Translations under genes and position numbers: made by a program
Notes under the pieces: generated by a model
Seen by the model: only the letters and a program-made list of their open reading frames with translations
What the model was told of the DNA's origin: nothing
The model's database searches: none
Shown here: positions 51,205 to 59,956 of the stretch, piece after piece
Position numbering within the stretch: position 1 is the first letter of the stretch
Layout: the number at the start of each line of letters is the position of its first letter
Source: CANQDT01 sp051878935
GTDB taxonomy: Bacteria > Bacillota > Clostridia > Lachnospirales > Lachnospiraceae
Length of the DNA stretch: 64,000 nucleotides
Direction: 5' to 3'
Assembly: GCA_051878935.1 (NCBI GenBank)
Contig: JBJELB010000015.1
Span: 4,388-68,387 of the forward strand

Positions 51205-52067
51205 AGATTATTGATATTTTAAAAAGCGACCAGCCTACGATATCCTGCGAACTCTTCCCACCCAAAACAGGGGAAGAATTAAACAAAGCCAAAGAAATCG
51301 TTGCGGATATGGCAACACTGAAACCATCTTTCATGAGTGTGACTTATGGAGCCGGTGGTGGAATCAGCCATCATACGGTAGATATTGCCGATACGGTAAA
51401 TAACAAGCACGGGATTCCGGCACTTGCACATCTCACCTGTTATTCTTCGAACCGTGAAAAAATCGTTTCTGTATTGGACAGTTTAAAAGAACATAAGATA
51501 GAAAATATCCTGGCACTTCGTGGCGATATCCCTGCCGGATGCGAACGTCCTAAGGACGCTGCCTATAATCATGCCAGTGAATTAATCAAAGAAATCCGGG
51601 CGTATGATGATTCTTTCTGTATTGGTGGGGCATGCTATCCGGAAGGACATCCGGATTCCCCATCCATTGATGCTGATATCGACGGATTAAAATATAAAAT
51701 TGATGCAGGCTGTCAGTTTTTAACAACACAGATGTTTTTCGATAACCATATTATGTACAACTTCATGATGCGTGCGATGAGCAAAGGAATCAACGTACCA
51801 ATCGTCGCAGGTATCATGCCTGTAACAAACAAAAAGCAAATTGCCCGCACCTGTGCATTATCCGGAACCGCCCTGCCTCCGCGTTTTAAGGCAATTGCAG
51901 ACCGTTTCGGAGATAACCCGGCTGCGATGAAGCAGGCAGGTATTGCATATGCCACAGAACAAATTATTGATTTGGTGGCAAATGGTGTGAACCATATTCA
52001 TATTTATACCATGAACAAGCCGGATATTGCCGGTGGCATTATGCAGCAATTATCCGAAATCTTTTAA
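51201..52067 (+). CDS. metF: 5,10-methylenetetrahydrofolate reductase
   Basis: A 288-residue TIM-barrel flavoenzyme reducing methylene-THF to 5-methyl-THF. Signatures are SCELFPPKTGEELNKA (with the catalytic Glu), FMSVTYGAGGG, HLTCYSSNREK, LALRGDIP and FLTTQMFFD. The 5-methyl-THF made goes to MetH encoded two genes downstream. It overlaps the HAD gene and is followed by the activation protein after 12 bases. Confidence 0.96.
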   Translation: MKIIDILKSDQPTISCELFPPKTGEELNKAKEIVADMATLKPSFMSVTYGAGGGISHHTVDIADTVNNKHGIPALAHLTCYSSNREKIVSVLDSLKEHKIENILALRGDIPAGCERPKDAAYNHASELIKEIRAYDDSFCIGGACYPEGHPDSPSIDADIDGLKYKIDAGCQFLTTQMFFDNHIMYNFMMRAMSKGINVPIVAGIMPVTNKKQIARTCALSGTALPPRFKAIADRFGDNPAAMKQAGIAYATEQIIDLVANGVNHIHIYTMNKPDIAGGIMQQLSEIF

Positions 52068-52079
52068 GGAGCTGACTCT

Positions 52080-52664
52080 ATGAATATTGAGACAAACGAA
52101 ACTCTTCGTTATCTTCATATCCTGCCCGAACAGGCAACCGATGAGATTCTTCATCAGATTCAGGAATGTACCGATCATATTTTATCTGTCATGCGTCCCA
52201 AATGTACCGCCTGCGAATATGATTGCCATGTTTCCGGCACAGAGCTGGTCATTGGAGATATGCACATTAGCAGCCGGTCGCTTTCCAAGCATTTAGCAGA
52301 CTGTGACCGTGCTATTCTGATGGCAGCGACACTGGGAAATGAAGTAGATTTATACCTCAAACAATTATCACTCACCGATGTTGGAAAAGCAGTGATTGCA
52401 CAGAGCTGTTCCGTTACCGTCATCGAAGCATACTGTGATGAATTTCAGGATGCACTCGGTCAGGATGCAGCCAAGCGGGGATACAAAATGAAATGGCGAT
52501 TTTCACCCGGTTACGGAGATTTCGCATTAGAACACCAGAAAGATTTCTTCCGGCTCCTGGACTGCCGCAAGAAAATCGGAATAACATTAACAGAAAATCT
52601 TATGATGGTTCCTATCAAATCGGTAACTGCAGTGATAGGACTCTATAAGGAGGCATCTATATGA
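52080..52664 (+). CDS. Stand-alone methionine synthase reactivation-domain protein
   Basis: A 194-residue protein corresponding to the SAM-binding activation domain that is the C-terminus of Escherichia coli MetH. The motif RFSPGYGDFALEHQ and the end GITLTENLMMVPIKSVTAVIGLY are diagnostic. It should reduce and remethylate cobalamin(II) in MetH when the cofactor is oxidised. Its stop overlaps the metH start by four bases, consistent with making the two in equal amounts. No flavodoxin partner is in the window. Confidence 0.92.
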   Translation: MNIETNETLRYLHILPEQATDEILHQIQECTDHILSVMRPKCTACEYDCHVSGTELVIGDMHISSRSLSKHLADCDRAILMAATLGNEVDLYLKQLSLTDVGKAVIAQSCSVTVIEAYCDEFQDALGQDAAKRGYKMKWRFSPGYGDFALEHQKDFFRLLDCRKKIGITLTENLMMVPIKSVTAVIGLYKEASI

Positions 52665-55045
52665 AACACTATTACTTTGATGGTGCTATGGGTACTATCT
52701 TACAAAAAAACGGACTGGCTGCCGGGGAACTTCCGGAGTTGTGGAATATCACAAAACCGGAGCTGATTGTTGATGTGCATCAACAGTATCTTCAGGCAGG
52801 AGCAAATCTGATCGTTACCAACACCTTTGGTGCTAATGCATTAAAAATTTCTCACACGGAATACAGTGTCAGCCAGGTTATCACGGCTGCTGTTAACAAT
52901 GCAAAGAAAGCGATTGTCCTCTCCGGTAAAGAAGCTTATATCGCGCTGGATCTCGGACCTACCGGGAAATTAATGAAACCATATGGGGACTTAGCGTTCG
53001 ATGAAGCCTATAACCTATACAAAGAAATGATTCTGGCAGGAACAAAAGCCGGCGCTCATTTTGTATTATTGGAAACCATGAGCGACTTATATGAAGCCAA
53101 GGCCGGTGTCCTTGCTGCCAAAGAGAATTCCGCTCTTCCGGTAGTCGTCACGATGGTATTTGATGAGGACGGAAAGCTGCTAACCGGTGCAAATATCGAA
53201 ACAGCGGTTGCGACACTGGAGGGACTCGGTGTCGATGCCATCGGTTTTAACTGTGGTCTTGGTCCGGTTCAAATGCAAAAGCTGCTTCCGCGCCTGGTTT
53301 CATGTTGTTCGAAACCAATCATTGTTAATCCAAATGCCGGTCTCCCGGTTTATGAAAACGGCGAAACTATTTTTAAAGTCGGCCCGGACGAATTTGCACA
53401 AGCCATGACATCCATCGTTCACGGGGGAGCGACAATCATCGGTGGCTGCTGTGGAACGACTCCTGATCATATCAAGGCTATGATTGACGTCTGTGATACC
53501 ATAGATCGTTCTCATATCACAGAAAAGCAACAGACCGTTGTTACTTCTTCCTGTTTTGCCGTTACGATTGACCAGACTCCGGTTATCATTGGTGAACGTA
53601 TCAATCCAACCGGAAAGAAGAAGCTAAAAGAAGCTCTGAAAGCCCATGATATGGACTACATTTATCGGGAAGGACTTACACAGGCAGAATGTGGTGCCCA
53701 TATTCTTGATGTAAACGTCGGATTACCGGAGATTGACGAAGTCGCTCTGCTGACAGAAGCCGTTTTAGGCTTGCAGGCAATCACGACTCTGCCGTTGCAA
53801 TTAGACACCTCCGACATCACGGCAATGGAACAGGCTATGCGCCTGTATAACGGAAAGCCGATGATTAATTCTGTTAACGGAAAACAGGAAATCATGGAGC
53901 AGATTTTTCCATTGGTTAAAAAATACGGCGGTGTTGTTGTAGGTTTAACATTGGATGAAACAGGAATTCCGGAAACAGCCGCCGGGCGTCTGGAGATAGC
54001 CCGGCGAATCATTGACACTGCAGCCGACTATGGTATCTCCAAAAAAGACATCGTAATCGATCCTCTCGCCATGACGATTAGCACCGGTCAGCAAAATGCA
54101 CAGGTTGCCCTGGATTGTTTGCACACTCTCCGCTATGAACTGGGTGTTCATACCGTTCTGGGCGTATCCAATATTTCTTTTGGCCTGCCAAAACGCGAAA
54201 TCATCACCAGCACCTTCTATGCTCTGGCTATGGAGCAGGGATTAAGTGCCGGTATTATCAATCCGTCCAGTGCAGCCATGATGAATACCTATTACTCTTA
54301 CTGTGCACTCAAAGGTTACGACCAAAGCTGTGTCACCTATATTGAACAAATGGCTGCCATGCCGGATATGCCTACCACTACTGCAACTGCTGTTTCTACC
54401 CATTCAACCGCAACACAATCTGTCACCACTTTACATCAGGCAGTGATCAAAGGATTAAAGGATATGGCGGATGCACTTACCCGTGAAGCACTTGCAACTA
54501 TGGAGCCATTGGAAATCATCGACACCATCCTCATTCCTGCATTGGATGAAGTAGGACAGGGCTTCGAGAAAAACACCATTTTTTTACCTCAATTATTGAT
54601 GAGTGCCGATGCTGCCAAGGCCGCGTTTGACGTCTTAAAAGAACAAATGAGCAAAAGTAATGTACAGCAGGAGTCCAAAGGTACTGTCTTAATTGCAACT
54701 GTAAAAGGGGATATTCATGAGATTGGCAAAAACATTGTCAAAGTTCTATTAGAAAATTACAGCTTTGAAGTGATTGACTTAGGCAGCGATGTCAGCCCTG
54801 AAGAGATTCTGAGCGTTGCCAAAGAACAAAAGATCCGCCTCGTAGGACTGAGTGCGCTCATGACAACGACCGTAGTTTACATGATGGAAACCATTGAACT
54901 TCTTCATCAGGAATATCCGGAATGCAAGATTATGGTTGGTGGAGCCGTCCTGACACCGGAATATGCCAAGCAGATTCATGCCGACCACTATTCCAGGGAT
55001 GCTATGGGCTCTGTGCGCTACGCCAACGAATTATTCTCTAAATAA
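52661..55045 (+). CDS. metH: Cobalamin-dependent methionine synthase, lacking the activation domain
   Basis: A 794-residue enzyme moving a methyl from 5-methyl-THF to homocysteine. Domains: homocysteine-binding barrel (1-290; zinc ligands C198, C263, C264), pterin-binding barrel (about 300-570, with PVIIGERINPTGKKKLKEAL), a B12 cap with helical bundle (about 590-670), and a B12-binding Rossmann domain with the D684-x-H686-x2-G689 lower-ligand motif. The activation domain is a separate upstream protein. A Thr/Ala-rich linker lies near 560-585. The 3' end overlaps that of dpaA by 28 bases in a convergent arrangement. Confidence 0.96.
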   Translation: MKHYYFDGAMGTILQKNGLAAGELPELWNITKPELIVDVHQQYLQAGANLIVTNTFGANALKISHTEYSVSQVITAAVNNAKKAIVLSGKEAYIALDLGPTGKLMKPYGDLAFDEAYNLYKEMILAGTKAGAHFVLLETMSDLYEAKAGVLAAKENSALPVVVTMVFDEDGKLLTGANIETAVATLEGLGVDAIGFNCGLGPVQMQKLLPRLVSCCSKPIIVNPNAGLPVYENGETIFKVGPDEFAQAMTSIVHGGATIIGGCCGTTPDHIKAMIDVCDTIDRSHITEKQQTVVTSSCFAVTIDQTPVIIGERINPTGKKKLKEALKAHDMDYIYREGLTQAECGAHILDVNVGLPEIDEVALLTEAVLGLQAITTLPLQLDTSDITAMEQAMRLYNGKPMINSVNGKQEIMEQIFPLVKKYGGVVVGLTLDETGIPETAAGRLEIARRIIDTAADYGISKKDIVIDPLAMTISTGQQNAQVALDCLHTLRYELGVHTVLGVSNISFGLPKREIITSTFYALAMEQGLSAGIINPSSAAMMNTYYSYCALKGYDQSCVTYIEQMAAMPDMPTTTATAVSTHSTATQSVTTLHQAVIKGLKDMADALTREALATMEPLEIIDTILIPALDEVGQGFEKNTIFLPQLLMSADAAKAAFDVLKEQMSKSNVQQESKGTVLIATVKGDIHEIGKNIVKVLLENYSFEVIDLGSDVSPEEILSVAKEQKIRLVGLSALMTTTVVYMMETIELLHQEYPECKIMVGGAVLTPEYAKQIHADHYSRDAMGSVRYANELFSK

Positions 55046-55869
55046 CCTTCTATTACCGGTAAGATTGCATCATACAGAATCTTTGCTGATGCTTTCGGTG
55101 CAATCTTACCCGGTATTCCCAGATACAATTCTGCCGGAATGCACCATTCCTGTGCTGCGGCATAATCTACTCCTCCCGGTGCAGATGCAATATCGATAAT
55201 GGCAACATCTTTCTGCACACAGCTTAAACGTTCTCTCGTTAAAATCACAGCCGGAATCGTATTAAAAATATATTCATATTCCTTTAGTTTTTTTCCCAGT
55301 GTTTCAAAAGAACAAACCGAATACCCGTATGCTGCTGCTTCTGCCAACACTCCCTCTTTTCTGGCACAAACCGTGACATTACTTTGTAGTGCATGCAGCC
55401 GCTGTGCCAATAATTTTCCACACTTTCCGAATCCTAACACCAGACTGTGGCTTCCCTGTAAATTCTCAGGACTCATTGTAATCGCTTTTGCAATCGCGCC
55501 TTCTGCTGTTGCTATGGCATTCGCAAAAGTAATCTTTTCATCTTTCATCAAGTCATAAAACGGGATTTTTTTACACTTAAACACTTCTTGCATTTCTTTC
55601 GGTATCATGCCTGCAATTACCCTGTTATTGTCAGATAATTTATCGATAAGTCTTTGAATTATTCGTAAATTTTCTTTTTTAACAAAAGGGATTCCTCCAA
55701 CGAGAAAAGTACACTGGCTAACAAAAGTATCCAAATATCGCTCCCATCCTTTAATATCTGTCGTAAATTTTTCAAATAAACCTACTGATTTTACTTCATA
55801 TCCATCTCTTTTCAACCATTGATATAGATATTGCTGTCTGGCGTCTCCATAGATGAATCCAATAACCAT
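55018..55869 (-). CDS. dpaA: Dipicolinate synthase subunit A
   Basis: A 283-residue NADP-binding protein (SpoVFA). The Rossmann motif is SLVLGFGKCGKLLAQRLHAL near residue 150, followed by CARKEGVLAEAAAYGY, and the N-terminal part has DARQQYLYQWLKRDGYEV. It acts with DpaB in making dipicolinate during sporulation. The frame opens at 55893, but GGGAGGAGAGAG lies just before the ATG chosen. In Bacillus it is followed directly by spoVFB; here the two are separated by the methionine block. The promoter region faces the AraC gene. Confidence 0.92.
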   Translation of the reverse strand: MVIGFIYGDARQQYLYQWLKRDGYEVKSVGLFEKFTTDIKGWERYLDTFVSQCTFLVGGIPFVKKENLRIIQRLIDKLSDNNRVIAGMIPKEMQEVFKCKKIPFYDLMKDEKITFANAIATAEGAIAKAITMSPENLQGSHSLVLGFGKCGKLLAQRLHALQSNVTVCARKEGVLAEAAAYGYSVCSFETLGKKLKEYEYIFNTIPAVILTRERLSCVQKDVAIIDIASAPGGVDYAAAQEWCIPAELYLGIPGKIAPKASAKILYDAILPVIEGYLENNSLA

Positions 55870-56023
55870 TCTCTCTCCTCCCGGCAATCTCACAAAAACA
55901 GTAAAAAAGCTCTAATACAAAAAAATGAATTAAAAACTTTTTATACTAATTTTTATTTTCTATATACAAAAAAATTATTTTATACTATAATGTAATAAAT
56001 TATATGAAAGGAAGAGGTATAGT

Positions 56024-56836
56024 ATGATTACCGTTAAAGAATGTTATCATAATCATGCCGAGCAGATTGGCTATAAGGTGAAACGTCCTGAGGGCTGTGG
56101 CAACTATGTATTTACCATGTATGTGTCACCAATGACTTTTGAAATGCATTCAAAAGAAATACTCACATCTTCGAATGCATGTGTGTTATATACCCCGGAC
56201 TATCCACAAAAGCACCGTTCTGCTTTTGCTAATGATCCTATTGTAACCTGCTCCATCACGTTTGAATTTACGGATGATGAGCTGACCCAATTCCATATTC
56301 CGTTCAATATTCCGTTTTATACCAAGCGGGCTCCGATTATTAACGAATATTTCGCCAAGATTTATAAAGCGATGCAGTACAAGGAGCCTTATTACCAGGT
56401 TGAAGTGGACGCTTACGCACGTTTGTTGTTCATGGAAGTCAGCCGTTCTATCAATGCCATTATAAACACGGAATTAGAGGACAGCAAAGATATGGTTACT
56501 CTGTTTGAAAAATGCCGTCTGGCTATTCTGTCAACCGTCGATGATGACTGGAGCTCCCAGAAGATGGCGGACCTTACCAGCCTCTCTACCACACAATTTT
56601 ATAAATATTATAATAACTACTTTGGACAAACTCCGAAGGCAGAATTGTTAGAGCAACGTTATCACATTGCCAAAGCATTGTTGGAACGCAGTTCCTTTAC
56701 GGTTAGTGAGATTTCTGCCAGACTCGGATTTAATTGTCTGGATCACTTTACGAAATTCTTTAAGGCAAGAGGTGTTATATCTCCTACCCAGTATCGTAAG
56801 AAGGTTCGTGGTCTTCCATACAAAAAAACAAAATAA
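56024..56836 (+). CDS. AraC-family transcriptional regulator
   Basis: A 270-residue regulator. A cupin-like sensing part (about residues 1-140) is followed by two helix-turn-helix units (about 168-265): MADLTSLSTTQFYKYYNNYFGQTPKAELL and VSEISARLGFNCLDHFTKFFK. The target and inducer are unknown. AGGAAGAGG precedes the start, and an AT-rich leader with TATACTATAATG gives likely -10 elements. Divergent from dpaA. A terminator-like hairpin follows (56868-56905). Confidence 0.9.
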   Translation: MITVKECYHNHAEQIGYKVKRPEGCGNYVFTMYVSPMTFEMHSKEILTSSNACVLYTPDYPQKHRSAFANDPIVTCSITFEFTDDELTQFHIPFNIPFYTKRAPIINEYFAKIYKAMQYKEPYYQVEVDAYARLLFMEVSRSINAIINTELEDSKDMVTLFEKCRLAILSTVDDDWSSQKMADLTSLSTTQFYKYYNNYFGQTPKAELLEQRYHIAKALLERSSFTVSEISARLGFNCLDHFTKFFKARGVISPTQYRKKVRGLPYKKTK

Positions 56837-56856
56837 AAAATCATCCAAGTAATGAT

Positions 56857-56905
56857 TTACAAATATACAAACACTTGTTATAATTTTTCATAGAACAGGT
56901 GTTTG
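56857..56905 (+). promoter_or_regulatory. SOS-like promoter/terminator region upstream of dinB
   Basis: TTACAA (56857-56862), 16 bases, TATAAT (56879-56884), then AGAACAGGTGTTTG (56892-56905), which matches the LexA consensus at 13 of 14 positions. CAAACACTTGTT (56868-56879) and AACAGGTGTTTG (56894-56905) also form a hairpin followed by TATTTTTATT, so this is also a good araC terminator. The two readings are not exclusive. The palindromic element copy 4 starts 15 bases later. Confidence 0.55.
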
Positions 56906-56920
56906 TATTTTTATTGCAAA

Positions 56921-57326
56921 AATATGTCATTTTCCCGGTGAGTTGCCGCTGCCCGCGGTGCGTATCTGTTTTTTCGCCGACACCCCGGTTTTAGAAAGAC
57001 AAGCACTCCAATGGACATCATGCAACGCGCCGTTGATAAGTTTTTCGTCAACCGCTAGTGATTTCAGTATCTTTCTGAGGCACATTTTCATTCGGTTTCA
57101 AACGTAGCGGTGCGTAAGCTCCTGAAATACAGGAGCTAAGCACCGACGTTTTCAAACGGCCTCAGAAAGATACATGAAACACAGCTGGTTGACAAGTTTT
57201 ATCATAAGGCGCGTAATCTTGGTGATGGACATGGAGTGCAATGTCTTTCTTAAACCGGAAAACGGTGCAAGAAAAAACAGATACGCACCGCGGGCAGCGG
57301 CAACTCACCGGGGAAAATGACATATT
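56921..57326. repeat. Palindromic element copy 4 (406 bases), between araC and dinB
   Basis: A near-complete inverted repeat. The outer 57 bases of each arm are almost identical in inverted orientation (AATATGTCATTTTC, CCGGTGAGTTGCCGCTG, CCCGCGGTGCGTATCTG, TTTTTTC). The left arm then has the B-type segment (AGACAAGCACTCCAATGG) and the right arm, reversed, the A-type segment (CATTGCACTCCATGTCC), the mirror of copy 1. GTATCTTTCTGAGG is in both arms. The centre is CGGTGC..GCTCCTG-AAATA-CAGGAGC..GCACCG (57108-57145). No coding frame is credible. It ends 17 bases before the dinB start. Confidence 0.85.
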
Positions 57327-57343
57327 CTTCATGGGGGGGTATT

Positions 57344-58582
57344 ATGGCAGAAAGAACGATTTTTCATATTGACGTGAATTCCGCATTTTTAAGCTGGGAA
57401 GCCTGCTACCGCGTAACACAATGTGGTGCCTCTCTTGATCTGCGTGATATTCCTTCTGCAGTAGGTGGTGATATTGAGACCAGGCACGGCATCATCCTGG
57501 CAAAATCCGGCCCTGCCAAGAAATTCCACATTCACACCGGAGAAACGATCGTGGAGGCACTTAATAAATGCCCTGAGCTGGTCATAGTGCCACCGAACTA
57601 TGAATTGTTCACCCGCTGTTCCAAAGCCTTTGTTGCTGTTTTACGCAAATATTGCCCTGTTGTAGAACCTGCTTCTATCGACGAAGCCTACTGCGATGTC
57701 AGCGAGGTATTAGCATTGCATGGTGGTGCACTACCACTAGCTCATACAATTCGTAATGAGATCAAAGAAGACTTGGGTTTTACCGTCAACATTGGTATCG
57801 GACCAAATAAACTTCTGGCAAAAATGGCTTCCGATTTTGAAAAACCGGACAAAGTCCACACTCTTTATCCGGAAGAGATTCCAGATAAAATGTGGCCCCT
57901 GCCTGTACGAAGTCTCTATTTCGTAGGTCCGGCGACCGAAAGAAAACTGCTGACACTCGGTATCCGCACCATTGGAGAACTGGCAAATGCACCTCTCTCT
58001 ATTTTGCAGTCCCATCTGAAAAAGCAGGGAGTATGTGTTCATAACTATGCGAATGGTATTGATTCCACGCCCGTTCATCCGGTTTCTCCGGATGCCAAGG
58101 GGTATGGCAACTCTACAACACTTTCCTTTGATGTTACCGACCGTCATACTGCACAGATGGTACTACTCTCACTCTGTGAATCCGTCGGAACACGCTTGCG
58201 TGCCGATAGCGTTTTCGCCTGTGTTGTTGCAGTAGAGATCAAAAGCTTTGATTTTGACCGTGGCGAACATCAGCTCACGCTTCCTGCCGCAACGAATGCA
58301 ACCCATGAGATTTACCAGGCAGCCTGTCGACTTTTTGATGAATTATGGGACCAAAAAACGCCTTTACGCCATCTGGGTGTAAGAGTATCCAGGATTACCA
58401 ATGAACGAACCAGTCAGATGTCATTATTTGACACCGACCGTTCTGAGAAATTAATGAAATTGGATGCCGCCATTGACCAGATCAGGCGCACTTACGGAAC
58501 CGACTCGATCATGCGTGCCAGTTTCCTGAATCATGACCTTGATCATTATACAGGTGGGCACCCGAAAAGTAAAAAGAAATAA
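57344..58582 (+). CDS. dinB: Y-family DNA polymerase IV
   Basis: A 412-residue translesion polymerase. Palm carboxylates are in FHIDVNSAFLSWEA (D10) and SIDEAYCDVS (D113, E114). The helix-hairpin-helix region (GPATERKLLTLGIRTIGELAN) and the little finger domain follow. There is no obvious QLxLF beta-clamp peptide at the end, but QMSLFD near residue 367 is a likely clamp-binding motif. The start after a run of seven G residues is preferred to 57317, since MAERTIFHIDVNSAF is family-like. A palindromic element separates it from a probable SOS promoter. Confidence 0.93.
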   Translation: MAERTIFHIDVNSAFLSWEACYRVTQCGASLDLRDIPSAVGGDIETRHGIILAKSGPAKKFHIHTGETIVEALNKCPELVIVPPNYELFTRCSKAFVAVLRKYCPVVEPASIDEAYCDVSEVLALHGGALPLAHTIRNEIKEDLGFTVNIGIGPNKLLAKMASDFEKPDKVHTLYPEEIPDKMWPLPVRSLYFVGPATERKLLTLGIRTIGELANAPLSILQSHLKKQGVCVHNYANGIDSTPVHPVSPDAKGYGNSTTLSFDVTDRHTAQMVLLSLCESVGTRLRADSVFACVVAVEIKSFDFDRGEHQLTLPAATNATHEIYQAACRLFDELWDQKTPLRHLGVRVSRITNERTSQMSLFDTDRSEKLMKLDAAIDQIRRTYGTDSIMRASFLNHDLDHYTGGHPKSKKK

Positions 58583-58595
58583 GGAGAATGAAACT

Positions 58596-59231
58596 ATGAA
58601 TCCAAAAGAACAAGCAAAAGAAGTTTTTGCAAAAACATTAATCAAAAAAATGGAGCAGCGCCAATTCGAGGCTCACTATGTGCCTGCTGCTGCTGACGCG
58701 CTCCAATTAATCAAAGATATCGTACCTACTGATGCCAGTGTCACCTTCGGTGGTTCGGAAACCCTGAAAGAAATCGGTTTTATCGATTATTTACCATCTT
58801 CATCCTACACGGTTTATGACCGTGCAACAGCTACCACGCAAGAAGAACGAGAGGCCTTCTTTGCAACCGCGCTAAACTCAGATTACTTCTTTATGAGCAG
58901 CAATGCCATCACAATGGACGGTCAACTGGTCAACATTGATGGAACCGGTAATCGTGTAGCATTCCTTTGCTTTGGTCCGAAAAATGTCGTTGTGGTAGCG
59001 AGCTTAAATAAAGTCGTGGGCACTGTAGACGAAGCCATCCAACGCGTACATAATCTGGCAACTCCACCAAACGCCTTTCGTCTCGGTCTCGATACCCCTT
59101 GTAAACATACAGGGACCTGTGTTGACTGCACCTCTCCAAATTGCATCTGTGCACAGGTGGTAACAACCAGGTTTTCAAAAGTACCCGGTCGAATCAAGGT
59201 AATTCTGGTTGGGGAAGAACTAGGATATTAG
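58596..59231 (+). CDS. LUD-domain protein (LutC-like)
   Basis: A 211-residue protein of the LUD (DUF162) group: TDASVTFGGSETLKEIGFIDYL, NAITMDGQLVNIDGTGNRVAFLCFGPKNVVVVASLNKVV, and a cysteine-rich end (CKHTGTCVDCTSPNCICAQV) that could hold metal. LutC is part of the lactate oxidation complex LutABC, but LutA and LutB are not nearby, and many stand-alone LUD proteins have unknown roles. AAGGAG precedes the ATG, and it follows dinB by 13 bases in the same operon. Its end overlaps the end of tcdA by four bases. Confidence 0.87.
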   Translation: MNPKEQAKEVFAKTLIKKMEQRQFEAHYVPAAADALQLIKDIVPTDASVTFGGSETLKEIGFIDYLPSSSYTVYDRATATTQEEREAFFATALNSDYFFMSSNAITMDGQLVNIDGTGNRVAFLCFGPKNVVVVASLNKVVGTVDEAIQRVHNLATPPNAFRLGLDTPCKHTGTCVDCTSPNCICAQVVTTRFSKVPGRIKVILVGEELGY

Positions 59232-59956
59232 AAACCATGCAGCAAATCCTGTATTACTTCTCCCGCTATCATCAACCCAACCACCCCGGGTACATAGGAC
59301 ATACTTCCCGGTGTCTGTTTCCTGACAGAAGGATCTGTCACTTCAGGCTTCCTTGCTTCTTCTTTGGAATAGACAACTTTCAGTTTTTTAATTCCTCTGG
59401 CTTTGCACTCCTTGCGCATCACACGCGCAAGGGGGCATACACTCGTCTTGTAAATATCACACACCTCAAAGCGGCTGGCGTCCAGCTTATTTCCTGCTCC
59501 CATCGCACTGATGATAGGAATTCCTGCCTCCTGTGCCCGAACTGCTAATTCCAATTTACCTGTTATCGTATCAATGGCATCAACAATATAATCATATTGC
59601 GTGAAATCAAATCCGGATGCTGTTTCCGGTGTATAGAAAACCGGATAAGTTGTAATCTGTAATTCCGGCTGTATGGCATGCATTCGTTCCGCCATCACAT
59701 CTACTTTTAAACGGTCTACTGTGTCAACCGTTGCGATGATTTGTCGATTGAGATTGGACCAGGCTACCGTATCGTTGTCACAGATATCGATGGCACCAAT
59801 CCCGCTTCTGGCCAGAGCTTCACACACATAGCCACCGACTCCGCCTACTCCAAATACTGCAACGCGAGCTGCTAACAGGCGTTTCATTGCATCTTCTCCT
59901 ATCAACAGCTCGGTTCTGCTCAATCTCTCTTTTCTTGATCCTATATTCTTATTCAT
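59228..59956 (-). CDS. tcdA: tRNA threonylcarbamoyladenosine dehydratase
   Basis: A 242-residue E1-like enzyme that uses ATP to cyclise t6A at position 37 in tRNA to ct6A. Signatures are RLSRTELLIGEDAMKRL, VAVFGVGGVGGYVCEALARSG (nucleotide binding, near residue 36) and ICDNDTVAWSNLNRQI. CxxC ubiquitin-type cysteines are not obvious. It overlaps glyA by eight bases. ThiF/MoeB-like proteins are close relatives, but FSRTELL-type starts are typical of TcdA. Confidence 0.9.
   Translation of the reverse strand: MNKNIGSRKERLSRTELLIGEDAMKRLLAARVAVFGVGGVGGYVCEALARSGIGAIDICDNDTVAWSNLNRQIIATVDTVDRLKVDVMAERMHAIQPELQITTYPVFYTPETASGFDFTQYDYIVDAIDTITGKLELAVRAQEAGIPIISAMGAGNKLDASRFEVCDIYKTSVCPLARVMRKECKARGIKKLKVVYSKEEARKPEVTDPSVRKQTPGSMSYVPGVVGLMIAGEVIQDLLHGF

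Noticed and set aside
56868..56905. Calling this hairpin only a terminator
   Set aside because: The terminator reading is good, but the same bases include a TATAAT element and a 13/14 LexA-type box before a classic SOS gene, so both readings are kept.
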